Part shown: positions 1-12,700 of the stretch, one piece after another
How positions within the stretch are numbered: the first letter of the stretch is position 1
Layout of the letters: each line of letters opens with the position of its first letter
Assembly: GCA_030248215.1 (NCBI GenBank)
Contig: JASANG010003505.1
Span: 1-64,000, forward strand
DNA length: 64,000 bases
From: Enoplolaimus lenunculus
Lineage: Eukaryota > Nematoda > Enoplea > Enoplida > Thoracostomopsidae
Direction of reading: 5' to 3'
Position numbers and translations under genes: made by a program
Notes under the pieces: model-generated
Databases searched by the model: none
What the model was told of the DNA's origin: nothing
What the model saw: only the letters and a program-made list of their open reading frames with translations

Positions 1-711
1 TTTGTCGTTATCCGGAATGGGTATTCCATTCCCGGATGTTGTTTCTGACGTTTAAAAATTTCGAAATTTGTTGTTCTGAAGGAAAACATTTTTTTCTCGG
101 GAGTGTGGTTTCCGAACACGACGAGCGGATTCAGCTTAAGAAAGTAAAAAGTTCTGGTAGAGAAAATTTGAACCGTGAAAAAAAGTGGTTATAGTTAATG
201 ATTACAGTTTTGTCTGACGAAAAAATAAAGTTTAGTTTACTATCAGCCTATCGTCAATACATATCGTTATATCGAAAAATTGTATTTTTGGCGTGAATAT
301 AACCCAATAGCATCCAGTTCACCCGAATTTGTACACTCTATGACCGCGGATATGTTGACAGGTTCGCACAAAAACTTACTTTTTGCCATCTATAGAAACC
401 GAGTTAATTTGATATCCAGAAAACGTGACAGTAATTAATATGACAGAAATGCTTGCGGCTGAGTGGAACAAGCATCAGGAAATCAATTAGAAAGAGAATT
501 GGGAGCTTGAAAACATAGAAATATACAAGTATATGGTTAAATTAAAATAAATTAGCACAAATTAAGGTATTTTAAAAAAGAATAGGATCCCCGCTCTGTA
601 GACGTGCTTTTTAGGTACTTAGTAAAATGTCTGAAATCCCAGTCCTTAGACACCAGTCATTTGAAAGTATATGTCATGAGCTTTATTTTAATATGACAAC
701 TTTTTTATTTT

Positions 712-761
712 AGGTATTGAAGTATATGTACGTAATGAGCGTAAAGAAAAGAAATGAATAG
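712..761 (+). promoter_or_regulatory. 5' acceptor and overlapping upstream ORF of the iPLA2 gene
   Basis: A T-rich stretch ends in AG at 712-713, 40 bases before the iPLA2 start. In a nematode this could be the site where a spliced leader is added, or the acceptor of a 5'-UTR intron. The short leader that follows holds an ATG at 726 whose 11-codon reading frame stops at 759-761, overlapping the main ATG at 754. Such overlapping upstream frames usually lower translation of the main frame. Trans-splicing is inferred, not shown. Confidence 0.4.
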
Positions 762-3700
762 AACAAATACTATAGACAAATTGTCGACGGCATGGACATC
801 AGCGCAGAATGTGTATCACAAAGTAGTAAAAGGATACCCAATGGATCCTTACGAGCCAGCTGAAATTCTGAAGAAACAAGTTGATTCAAATTTGTTTGAT
901 GTTATGCACAAGAAAGGTAAGTTGAAAAATGTAACTTGTTACATTTCAGGTTTTGGAGTATGTTAATTTTATTTTGCCTTAAAATTCTTGGGGCTCGCAT
1001 AGCCAAGTTTTGTGCAATCACACTTGCAATTTTTCGTGGCGTAGAGTATCAAGCGTTGCTAGATGTGCAACAGGTCTGAGGTTAGATTTCCGGCATAGTC
1101 AATTAGTGTAGATATATAGATAGATATCCATTGAAAAAGTCATCGAGGTATTTTGATCCAATTGGTCCGTTACACAGTCTCTCAACGTTATGTAAAAAAT
1201 TGGTAATAGTAATAAGTTTCATGTGTACGTAGGTATATATACTTCGATATGGCTGGAGCTGGATCATGCATTCGTATGTGTCTGCGACTTGACTACCAGC
1301 TTTTTATTCTGCACTGTCAATAATATACTACATATAACATCAAGAAGCAACACGCTTTCACCAACTATATATTGTTTAGGTGTCTTTTCAATTCATGCCA
1401 CAAAGGGAGAAACTGTTTTATATCATGTTGCAGTGCAGCACCCAAAGCTGCAAAAACTTTACAGGTTAGGCTTTGTTGAGTCATAAAAATATATAATATA
1501 TACAAATCAGGGTGCAACCGGAATTACAATTTATCGGAACCGGAACCGGAACGGGAATTTGAAAATTTTACCGGAACCGGAAAGTGAAAAATGCATTTCA
1601 CCAAAAATTTCATTTTAATCTTATTTTTTGCTCTATTATTTGTGAAATAACCTTAGTCGAACATAGGTATTTATTTTATTTGTCGTATTTTAGATTTTCA
1701 TCATCGACTGAAGTGAAATCCACCATCAATGGCTTATATTCGGAGTACAAGTGGCTTTCAAAAGAGATTCTTAAAAATTAGCAAAGTTAAGAAAACGGCC
1801 AAATTATAATACCGGAATTTTTAAATCCGGTAAAAATTTACCGGAAATGGAACCGGAACCGGAAGGCGAAAAAATGCCGGAACCGGAATTTCGGTTGCAC
1901 CCTGATACAAATATATATTTTTGAATACCAGGGTGCAACCGGAATTCCGGTTCCGGCATTTTTTCACCTTCCGGTTCCGGTAAATTTTTACCGGATTTAA
2001 AAATTCCGGTGTTATAATTTGCCCGTTTTCTTAACTTTGCTAATTTTTAAGAATCTCTTTTGAAAGCCACTTGTACTCCGGATATAAGATTTTGATGGTA
2101 CATTTCACTTCAATCGACGACGAAAATCTAAAATACAACAAATAAAATAAATACCTATGTTCGACTAAGGTTATTTCACAAATAATAGAGCAAAAAATAC
2201 GATTAAAATGAAGTTTTTGGCGAAATGCATTTTTCACTTTCCGGTTCCGGCTCCGGTAAATTGTAATTCCGGTTGCACCCTGGTGAATACGTAAAATTTC
2301 GCTGTAATTCTGTTAATTTTTATAGTTACGGAATAATTATGAGCAGATATTTTGAAAAAACCACAAACTACGAAAAATACAAAAAGCTACGAAAAACCCA
2401 TCAGAAATATTTTTTGAAAATTTAAATCTTTTTCAGTGATGACCAAAATTTGAGCTAGACTGAGGTTTTTATGGCCGGTCTCCATAGTCAGGTTTGGGTC
2501 TCCGTGTCGTTCTCGGTTGTTAATTGAGACCATCCATCCTCGTCCACCAAAATTGTTAATCCAGCTGAAATTATTGTAGAAATTTAATGCATGTTCGTGC
2601 CCCAGAAATTTTTCAGTTTGTATTATTTTGTCTGCACATCGCTCATATATATTTTAAAGTATTCGACACAAGTTTATGTAAAACTTGGAAAACTGGCAAA
2701 GTCCCAACGGAATTGGTGTTCCGGCCGGAATTCCTGCAAAAATCAGTTCCTGTTTTTGTTCTTGTTCCGGCATTGCAGAACGCAGGAACCGGAATTTTTG
2801 CGCACCTTTTTACAGGTGTGTATATATACATATATTTACTTCTTATTGGATTCTTGAAAACTGACTAAGGAAAACGCAAAGCCATTGAGCCAACATAGGT
2901 ATTTTATTTTGAATTAGTGTCATTAATTAGTAGCACATCGGTGTAGCAATATATTTGCAATCCTACGTATTTTTGTATGTGTTTCTGTTCCAGTAAAAAT
3001 GAATTTCTGTTGTTCTTCGTGCTTACTGTGAAATCTGAATGTACATATTATTGTATTATTGTATTGGTTCAGTGATTTGTTATGTCAAGATTTTTCATAC
3101 TTTTGTATTACCCTTAGTCTTTATGACGCAGGGTGCAAGCGATTCCGATTACAATTCCGATTCAAAGCGGGTTCCGATTTCGATTGCGCAGTCAATCGGA
3201 ATCAGAAGTTTGACATTTCAATTTTATTTCTACAAAAATTTTGCATCGTGTACGTGTCAATTAAATTGTTATCGATGAGTTACGTAACTCATCAATAGGT
3301 AATTGATTGTAGTTTAGGTTTACAGAACCAAAAAATGGTTGCCAATTTGTTCACGCCACGTTTGTTGGCAACCAACAGAGACCCTAAATCAATAGTATAC
3401 TTGTTAATACAAATTATCCGTATAGTCACAATATTTGTAGTTCCGATTCCGGTTTAAACCAGTTCCGCTTTGCACCCTGCTGTCAAGTAAACTGAGTAAA
3501 CACACTATTATTCAGAATTTAGTGCGCAGTTTTTTCCACGACGCACTAAAATACACGTTTATGTTCAATGTTGTACAGCTACCTATATATTTGGCACTTA
3601 TAGTGTTTTTCGTGCAGTGGAAGAAGAAACGGCTGTTGCGAAATTAGAGAAATTCTATTCAGAAAGGATAGTGATAGGTTTGGTAGGTTCGTCAGTTTAA

Positions 3701-6700
3701 GCATATTATTGTCTATTCACATCCCGTGTATAAATTCTTGATAATATTATGTCAAACGTTTTATAATACGTCCATGCAGAACGAAATTTGCGTGTATGTC
3801 GTTAATTCCATATTGCATATTGACCGGTTTTTGAACATATATATTATATATATGTATGTTTGATTGTATGTATATATTGTTTATAGAAAGCGAAACAGTG
3901 TTGTACGCTCTTGTGGAATACATTCATGCTAATCCAACGTGGAAATCAATACACTTAGCTTCAAGATTGGATATTTTTAGTTATTTTGATCCGTTTCGTG
4001 AGGATGAATATATAAGGTTTGAATATAGTTGCTTGTTCATTGCTTTAACTATTGCGCTAGAATTGCATAGGTGCTCGCACGTTTATTTGTTTAAGAAAAA
4101 ACTTTGTGTGCATCAACGTTTAGTTTGATATTCAAAGTTTTGTAGTTTTGTATGAATGCGAGTGTATAAAACGCGTGTTTAATTTACAGCATTGAGGCCA
4201 AGACCGAGCGAAAACTAGTACCTATTGTAATGTCAAATAGTTTTGCTTTTTAGAATTGAGTAGCTGATAAGATTAATGACGTTCTTGCCGTACGTCAACC
4301 TTTGCTCTTTTACGTGTAACTAACTTGTATATACGTGCTTTTAGCTTAATCAATGAGCCAACTATCGATGGCGAAACACCATTGCATTTAGCGGTTAAAG
4401 GTGGGCACCGGAAAACGATAATTGCAAAACTGATGTCCTTGGATGCAGATTCTTCTAAACCAGACAACACAGGACGAACGCCGTTTCATTATGCCGCCGC
4501 GATGGCAAATGGGAAAATGATAAAGGTGAAAACGTTTATTTTTTATGACCAGTTCTTTAAATGATATTGGACATTACGAGCCAACTATGGTTTAGCTAAT
4601 ATCCGTAAAGTTGAGGTCCTTTAGTGTTAAACCAATATATCAAATTGATATCGATAAAATCAAGGTATCGTTATCGGTATTTTTGAAATTATGCGAGCAA
4701 TAGTTTTGGAAATCGATCAATGGTGCAGCAAACGGAACAGTGGAATGCAAGAGCTTATAGTATCACTCTTATAAAGGCTAGATTTCAAAGGACGGTAATA
4801 CCCAATATTTGTATACTTCATGGGCAACATATATTTTCATGTGTTACGGTTTTTGTAAATCTCATTTATCGGTGTTGGTCGGTATGCTAGTATTGGTATT
4901 TTACAACATCGGTTCAACACTTTTATTTTCTGTCAAAGCCTGATACATAGCTTGATATTTATTACATGCTTATGGAATCGTCTAAACTAATTGATTGTTC
5001 TTGTACTTGAACGAGCCGTCAATTTAACGCCGTGAAGCGTAGGTTTCGAGACAGTTACACGGGTAAGCAAGTTGCGCTACAAATGTTTAGTTTTATATAT
5101 GTAGTCAAAAGTTACGTACGTTTTGTACCGTTATGTTGTTCTATTAACTATTGCAGGCACTTGTTCCTGAAGGCGAAATATTGTTTTCTGAAGCGGTCAA
5201 CAAAACAGATGATCGCGGCGAAACTGCTCTATTTGCTGCGTTGGATAATGCAGATTATCGCGATGAAGTTATTGTTGAGTTGATTAATATTGGAGCTGAT
5301 CCTACAATTAAATGTTGTGCTGCAGGAGAAAGTCCACGTTATCTACTGCCGGAAATTTTGAACAGAATTAAAAATCCTTGTGCATCTGAGTAAGTTAATA
5401 AGTTCAGTCTTCTTTGTATTCTGGCAACACTGGCTGTTAACCAGATGTAATATTGAGCGAGTCTAGTTTGTCTGCATTGAATTTGCAGTGTATGGCAGTG
5501 ATTTTTGTTACAAATGGCACAGATATAAGCATACCAGTAAACAAGAATGACGAAATACTGGACTTTTTACGCTTTAAGCATTTTCTTCTTTACGGATACT
5601 TTGGTCAGTTTGTGGACTAGCGGCTAGTTTTTCATAAGTTTTTGAACCTTTTGCTGCAGCGTTTGTACTGTCAAGCTCTTATAATCCGCACGGAAAACAG
5701 TAAAATTGGCAGATTTTGAAAAGTTGCTTATGTACTATCACTAAGAAGGTACACGTACAATAAATTAAACAACTAGATACGTTTCGCTTCAATTTAGTAT
5801 TTCTTTTCTACAGTGCTGTTAAAGTCATTCTTGGATTCGATTCAAAATTGGTTAATAAACAAGATGTTTCTTCCGGCGACACAGCATTTCATTGTGCTAA
5901 GGACAATAAGGTAAGTAGCTTGGGTCAAACGGAATTCTGAATAGAATTCAGATTCAGATACAGTTCCAATTCCAATATAAATTTCGTGTTCCAATTGCGG
6001 TATAGTTCAATCCGTTTTGCACCATGGTAAGCAGCAAACGTAATGTGATAACATTTGATTAACAAAGTACGATGAACATTTGTCGGTAAAGTTAGTGCAT
6101 GCTGCAGTTGCAGAACTTTCTGCTGCACATAATGAGTTGTTTTTAAATATTAATGTGTTGTATTTAAATATTATTTAAAGCGAAATTTTACGGAAACAGG
6201 TTCAAAACCTAAATACTCTTTCATGACAGTTTTTTGTTTTAAACAGGCATGGTTTGCTTACTTCTGTATTCCGTAATATTGTAAGGTTGCAAACATTGAT
6301 TGAACAAATTTGTTGCAGTACTTTTAAACGTTTTGCCAAACGTGAACCGGATCAGTTTGACATTAAAAATTAGATTATGAATCTTTTGTTAAAATATAAA
6401 TTGGAGACATTGGTGTGAATATTTCCTTGTAGACACTTCTTTTATTCACTGAAGCTGCGGGTTTTGGATGTAATATGAATATACAGAACAATGCTGGTCA
6501 GACACCTTTGCATCAATTTGCTGCCCGCAGTGACCTGGCATCTTGTGTAACTATTTTGTCGTGTGAAGCCGATCCAAACATAAGGGACAACGACGGAAAT
6601 ACGCCTTTGCATTTGACCATCATGGATAAAATTAATTCAATGTCGCCGGTTGTAAGTGTTCTTGATGTTTTTGTAATTAGAGGTCAAATTCTTAATGTTG

Positions 6701-9700
6701 GTGCTGAATTTTAATCAAGACTGAAATTTTGTTTAGTAGCAGGCTAAATTTGTAATAAAGCGTATGCCGTATTTCAAAGTTTTGCATGCGTTGTTTTGAA
6801 AGCTACTACACGTATCATCTGTTTGTACTCGGAGGTTAAAAGGTGGATATCGGTCTTTCCTTCCAACTAGTATCACAGAAACCGCTAATCCGATTTTAGT
6901 TGACTTTTGGTTCGTAAGCCTATTATCGTAGGGTGTTAAACTTCCATTGGGTTTTAAATTTCTTTATTAGTAGTTGCAGACCAGTTTGCATAATATGGTT
7001 GAACCTAAGTTAGCGTTTTTACATTTTTTTCACTAATTATTAAGGTTACAAGCTGTTTAAATTAAATACTAAAAGATTTTTGGGTGGGTGTGCGGATTCT
7101 GAATAAATTGTTTATAAACCTTCAAAACAGATAAATGAACAGCTAGCTACCAATTAATTAGCATTTTAGCTACTCCAACTATGGCAGTAGAGTTGGCACT
7201 TTTCATTTTTTTAAACATTTGTGTGTTGATAGGGGTAGGGCTTTCAGGCGTGAGAAATTTAAATGTAGCGTTTAAAAATGCAAAAATGGAACAGTTAAAA
7301 ATTTATTATTAGTTAGCTACACGCTAATTAGAATACGGCCTGCGCCAATTATAGTATTTGAGAGTATTATATTTTTATAACTACATATTGGTTTTGCGGT
7401 GTATAACACTATGTTTCGCGTCGTTTTTGGACAAGAAACAGTTAAATATGTCGGTCAAAACTTTCTATACTTGCAAATTAGTAGGACACACTCTAATCAG
7501 CGTAATAAATAATTTCTTTTTTGGCTTCTCCATACTTGAAATTTTTTGCCATGGGGTACGAACCGTGCCATTGGTTCGGAACGATGAGCACGAAATTTTG
7601 CCATTGTGTAAAACATCAGGGGCCTAGTAAGGCACCGTAGTGCTCGGAATTTTGCCACTGAGTCCAGACTTTTTATGCAAATACTGATGTTTTCAACAGA
7701 CATTCATCGCAAATGTTAAAATTTCGTGATCCAGCACAAAATCTATCTTAGAATCATGGATCAGGGGTTACGATCCTGGACCTATGAAAAAGTTCAGCGA
7801 GGGGTGGGGATGGGGAATTCAACCGGGGGTCGGAAGGCCTGAAGCGGAATGACGTAGAAATTCTGCATAGGGCTTGTTTAGATTGTTTCGAGCTTCAATC
7901 AATTCGTGCAGTCCCTCCACAACTGGAAACGAATATAAAATCTTGTATTATGTTTCCTCTGTTATAATCTATTTACTACATTAAAGCAAATTACTGAATT
8001 TATTGTTTGCTTTTATAGAAAGTTGACCCAATACTTGTCCGACTATTGCTCACGTTTGGGGCCGAAATTTATATAAAAAACAATAATGGCGACTCCGTAG
8101 TGGATTTGTTGACAAAGGCCAAAGGCAGAAAAATGTAATAACTTAATTTATGTAAACTTATTTAGTCGCCAAACCTATTCCATGCGGCGAAGATTAGCGC
8201 TCACATCTGGATTTTAAGAGAACTACAAGGTATTTTTGCGGTTCCTGAAACTTTGTGCAAATTTAAAACATGACTTTTAACTTGATAATGTTCTCAATGC
8301 AACCGAAATTACAATTTACCATAACCGGAATTTGAAAAAAATTACCGGAAACGGAACCGGAATCGGAAAATGAAAAATACGTGCCATCGAAAAGTTCATT
8401 TTAATTTTTTAGCTATATTATTGGTGAAATACCATAGTTGGAGATAGGTGTTCACTTTATCTGCTGTATTTGTTTAGATTTTCATAATCCAGGGAAGCGC
8501 AATCCACCCTCGATGGTTTATTTTCGGCGATTGTCAAGGTTTATATACTATACGAGTGAAATTATTTAATTTTTATCGTCATTTTTAGTAAAATATCTTA
8601 ATTTTTAAAATACCAAAATTTAATACCTGGATGTTTAAGTTCGGTAAAAATGCCGGAACCGAAATCGGAATCTGGTTGCACCCTGTTCTCAAGATATAAC
8701 GTACAAAAACAGTTAATTTTATTGTTATTGCATTTTTAATAAAAGTTATGTATTTAGTACCGAAATTTTGCTGCTATGGTACCGGAAAATTTGCGAATTT
8801 ATTTGCTATTTGCTGTGTTTTATTTCAAGGGAGGATGTTTTGAAAAGCGTGGAAGTGTGTATGGGTAATCCTATGAATCATGAGAGCACAGTTGTCGACA
8901 GTGAACCGCCACTCGAGCAGCAAAGGAAACCGTCCGGCTGCTCAAATGGTTAGCTTTGCATAAACAAACGTTTTTGCAAAATATTAATGTTTAGTTTGTT
9001 CGAATGCTATTTGAGTATATACACAACATTTTTCCGCTCTCTGGTGATGACTCTTGTTTTCGTTCGCAGCATCTTTAAAAGGAGTATGTGTTGTGAATAC
9101 ATTTGGACATTTCCTGTTAAAAAATTTAGTTTACGATATAAATTCTTATCACCGGTTTTTCGAGTAAAAACAGTAGGATGTTATGTTATGCGCTTTTTTG
9201 TTATACACAGTACACTTCGAAATCTTTGCAACAGCTTAGTGTTATTGGCTGCAACATGGAAATTTTTTCAAATTTGGTTGATCTCTCCAGTGGTAAAATT
9301 TCAGCTGAATATTCAAATAAGGTGTGAAAATTTACAATTTCGCAGTTGTAAGTTGCAAACAGGGAGGGAAGTAAATATTCATTTGAGAAGAGGTTAATAA
9401 CAAACGCTATAACACTAATAACACCAATCTGAAAGCGTCACTGGTCATAGTGCAGCTGTATTTCGCAAAAAGTTTAAATTGCCCGGGGCAAACGTATATA
9501 AAAGATGACTCTTTTCATTAAGTTTTTCTATAAAAATTTGCCCTTTTGACGTATTTTTAGGGAGGAGGGGCACAATTTGTGGACGTGTAAGTGTAAGTAC
9601 TTATCACTAATGCAAACTCACAGAGCGAAAAACGTTGCTTCAAAAGTTTTGTAAAATAAAAATATATATTTGAAAAACGAATGACAGCAGTTAATTCACC

Positions 9701-12700
9701 GTTAAGTAATGGTATGCGTAGCATGCTCGCCCAGTACTTGTTACAAGTGCGGATTTCGACCGGGCCGTGCTATTAACGGAGCGCCGATACGCATCGGAAA
9801 TCGGCCAACAGTATTAATTATTGCTTGTCAATAGGAACTCTTTAGGTTAGCATTTGTTTGTTCGTTGTTTTTTTGGCAGAAATATTAATATAATATTAAG
9901 TGTTTGCTAGGTTTTTATCAGGGTGCGATCGGATATCCGGCTCCTGTTTACTATCCGGCAAAAAACCCTCATCCGGTTCCGGTATCCGGTATAAACCTAC
10001 CAGATACCGGATTTCGGTGATGATTTCGTAAATCTCAAATTATTGCAAATTATGTTGTGAGATGTTATGTTTTCAGTCCAATTACATGTAAGTATACAGT
10101 ATTGGTTTAAATCAGTATTTTTTGCATATGGTTAAGGCAGCGATTCGGCTTTTATTATCGAAACAAACAAATTATGTGCAGCTTTACACAATTATTTTCA
10201 ATTGTTAGGACACGCTCCTTATATAAACGCAATATTTCGTTTACTAAAAATAAATTAACATTTACTGACTCATTAGCGTGCTAAAAATTGATTTATTTTA
10301 AAAACACACTATCCGGTTAACATCCGGTTCCGGTAAAAATCACTATTCGAATTCGGTTCCGGTATCTGGTTATTTGCGATCCTGTCGCACCTTTTATGCA
10401 CTGTCGTAAACTATTTACTAGGGGTAACGTCTTTGCCAATTTTGTCATTATCTGATAATAGCCATGCGGTTGTCATTTATTTTAACATTTCCATCTTTTA
10501 GCTATTCAGGAAAACGCACAGAAACACTGTATAAATTATATCAAACAACTGAAACAAACGATTCAGGAAACTTATGGAAATTCACCAAACTCGGTATGTG
10601 CTCCGCAGCGGCCACCACCTCCACGGCCACGTGCTCCTCCTCGTGGGAAGTCTGTAGAGAACAGCAAACACAACGAGTCCAGTTCGGTCGGCTCACTGAA
10701 AACCGTAGGATACGCTGAGACAGGCAATCAAAATATTTTGAGTTCTTCATCTGGTTCAAATGGCAATGAATTGGAGCGTTTACCGAAAATCATTAACGTC
10801 TTAGCGTTGGACGGTGGCGGTATTCGCGGTGTGGTATTGACGCAGGTCGGTGTGAAGTAAAAAATTTGGCAGTCAGGAAAAGATCCATGCGTTCTTAAAC
10901 GAATGCCGTTATTCAGCAAAATTTTGCGATACAAGTTTTTCAAACAAAGTTTTCAGTGCTTTTAAGTTGTAAACACGCATAATACCCAGAAGCTTTAAAA
11001 GTGTTGACACATTTACAGTATTATAAAGAAGTTTGGGAATGTAACACAAACTGGGGTGCATTTCTATCTGTACCAGTGGTACTCAGGTTGTAATGAGTTT
11101 TCACAAGATCTACGGTAGTATCCAGTTTGAAGTTGCACGTATCTGCGTTTGTATTTTTATGATGATGTGTTTTTAACGGGTACAAATTTTTTGCAGTGGT
11201 CATATGTATTTTAATTTTAAGAACTTTTTGTAGATTTTATGGTACATTGAAAAAACTTATGGGAAACGCCTGGTTGACAATTTTCATTGGATCGCTGGTA
11301 CCAGCATTGGAGCAATTATGACGTTGTATTTGGCATTAGGTTCGCTCGAATTAAGTTGATTTTGTAATTTTTAATGATAGTTGAGCCACGTTCTGGTGTA
11401 ATGTGGATATTTAATTTATGATTATTAACACATCGGTTGTCTGTTATTACGCTACTTGATATTTTATAACTGTATGTATATCTGAGATTATAAATCTTTG
11501 ATTTTTTTAGAACATTAGGAATACTTATTTTGTAAATTTATGCTAGACTGGTTTATGGTTCATTTCAGGTCATTCGATTCGTGAATGTCAGTGTCTTTTG
11601 TTCAGATTTAAGGACACGGTTTTCAAGGGTGCGCTAAGGCCTTACAATACCTTTACACTCGAAAATTACTACAAAGAGTGTTTCACCGAGAACGCTACAT
11701 TAGCCGATGTTAAATTCAAAAGGTATGAAACGGTATTCATTTAATTTATATGCTATGGTGCTGCAGATGTGCCCTGCTCGGTGTTAGTGGTTAACCGAAT
11801 TTCGTCATTTTACAATGATTCAGCGTGGGTGTAACTGAATTATTACAAAGCTTTAATAAATTGGGAACGTAAACTTCGGGAGTATGAAAAAACATAGCGT
11901 TTAAGAGTTAAGACTCAAAAATAAGTGTTTATAAGATTCATAATGTTGGACAAAATATACACATAGCTGTATATAAAAAATGCTGTGGCAGTAGTTGTTA
12001 ACAAATATATTTAGAGTGCTTGCTACCACAGTTGATGCCGGTAAAACACCTCCACGACTTCATTTGTTCCGCAATTATTCTCTGCCCGTTCAAGACCAAA
12101 GCATCTGTGATCAATCTGGTTTTGACAAGCCTGAAGGTTTGTATTTATATGCTGGATTTGATTGAACAGCGGCGAAAATGATTTAATATACAGTGTTGTA
12201 GAAAATGTCATAGTTGCCTATTAGTGTTTCACGATATTAACTTTTTCTTTAAATGTTGTCTATATAACTCTTTACTGTTCGGCTAAGTCCTAGTCCTACG
12301 GCTTTGCCAGAGAATGTGGATTTTAAGTGAAAAAACCATTCTAGGTATTTTTGTCCCAAGGTGTTTAGGAAGTTTTCGGTTAGTAACACAAAAACATGTT
12401 TTTCAAAATTTTTACAGAACGGAAATCCTTTCTGAAACTTTGGTTATGCTTTTGGTGAGTCACTGTACGCCACTTCCAATGACACTTGCTGTCGCGTCCT
12501 GTACTTGAAATTGAGTTTTCAGACTGGCCTTTATGGAAAGTTGCACGATGTTCGAGCGCTGCACCGTCGTATTTCGCATCGGTCGACGGCAAATATTTGG
12601 ACGGAGGCTTAATTGCAAACAACCCTACACTCGATCTTTTATCAGACATTCAAACGTACAACGCAGCGCTGCGGCTTGAGGTATAAACCAAAAATGTTGC

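Noticed and set aside
1584-2237. Matching 65-codon frames in the two inverted family C copies
   Set aside because: They reflect near-identical element sequence; other copies (8295, 24079) do not keep the frame, so no protein is supported.
8987-9397. 136-codon frame in iPLA2 intron 10
   Set aside because: Starts just after the exon 10 donor, has no recognisable domain and is rich in F, L, S and R as expected from AT-rich noncoding DNA. The joined gene does not need it.
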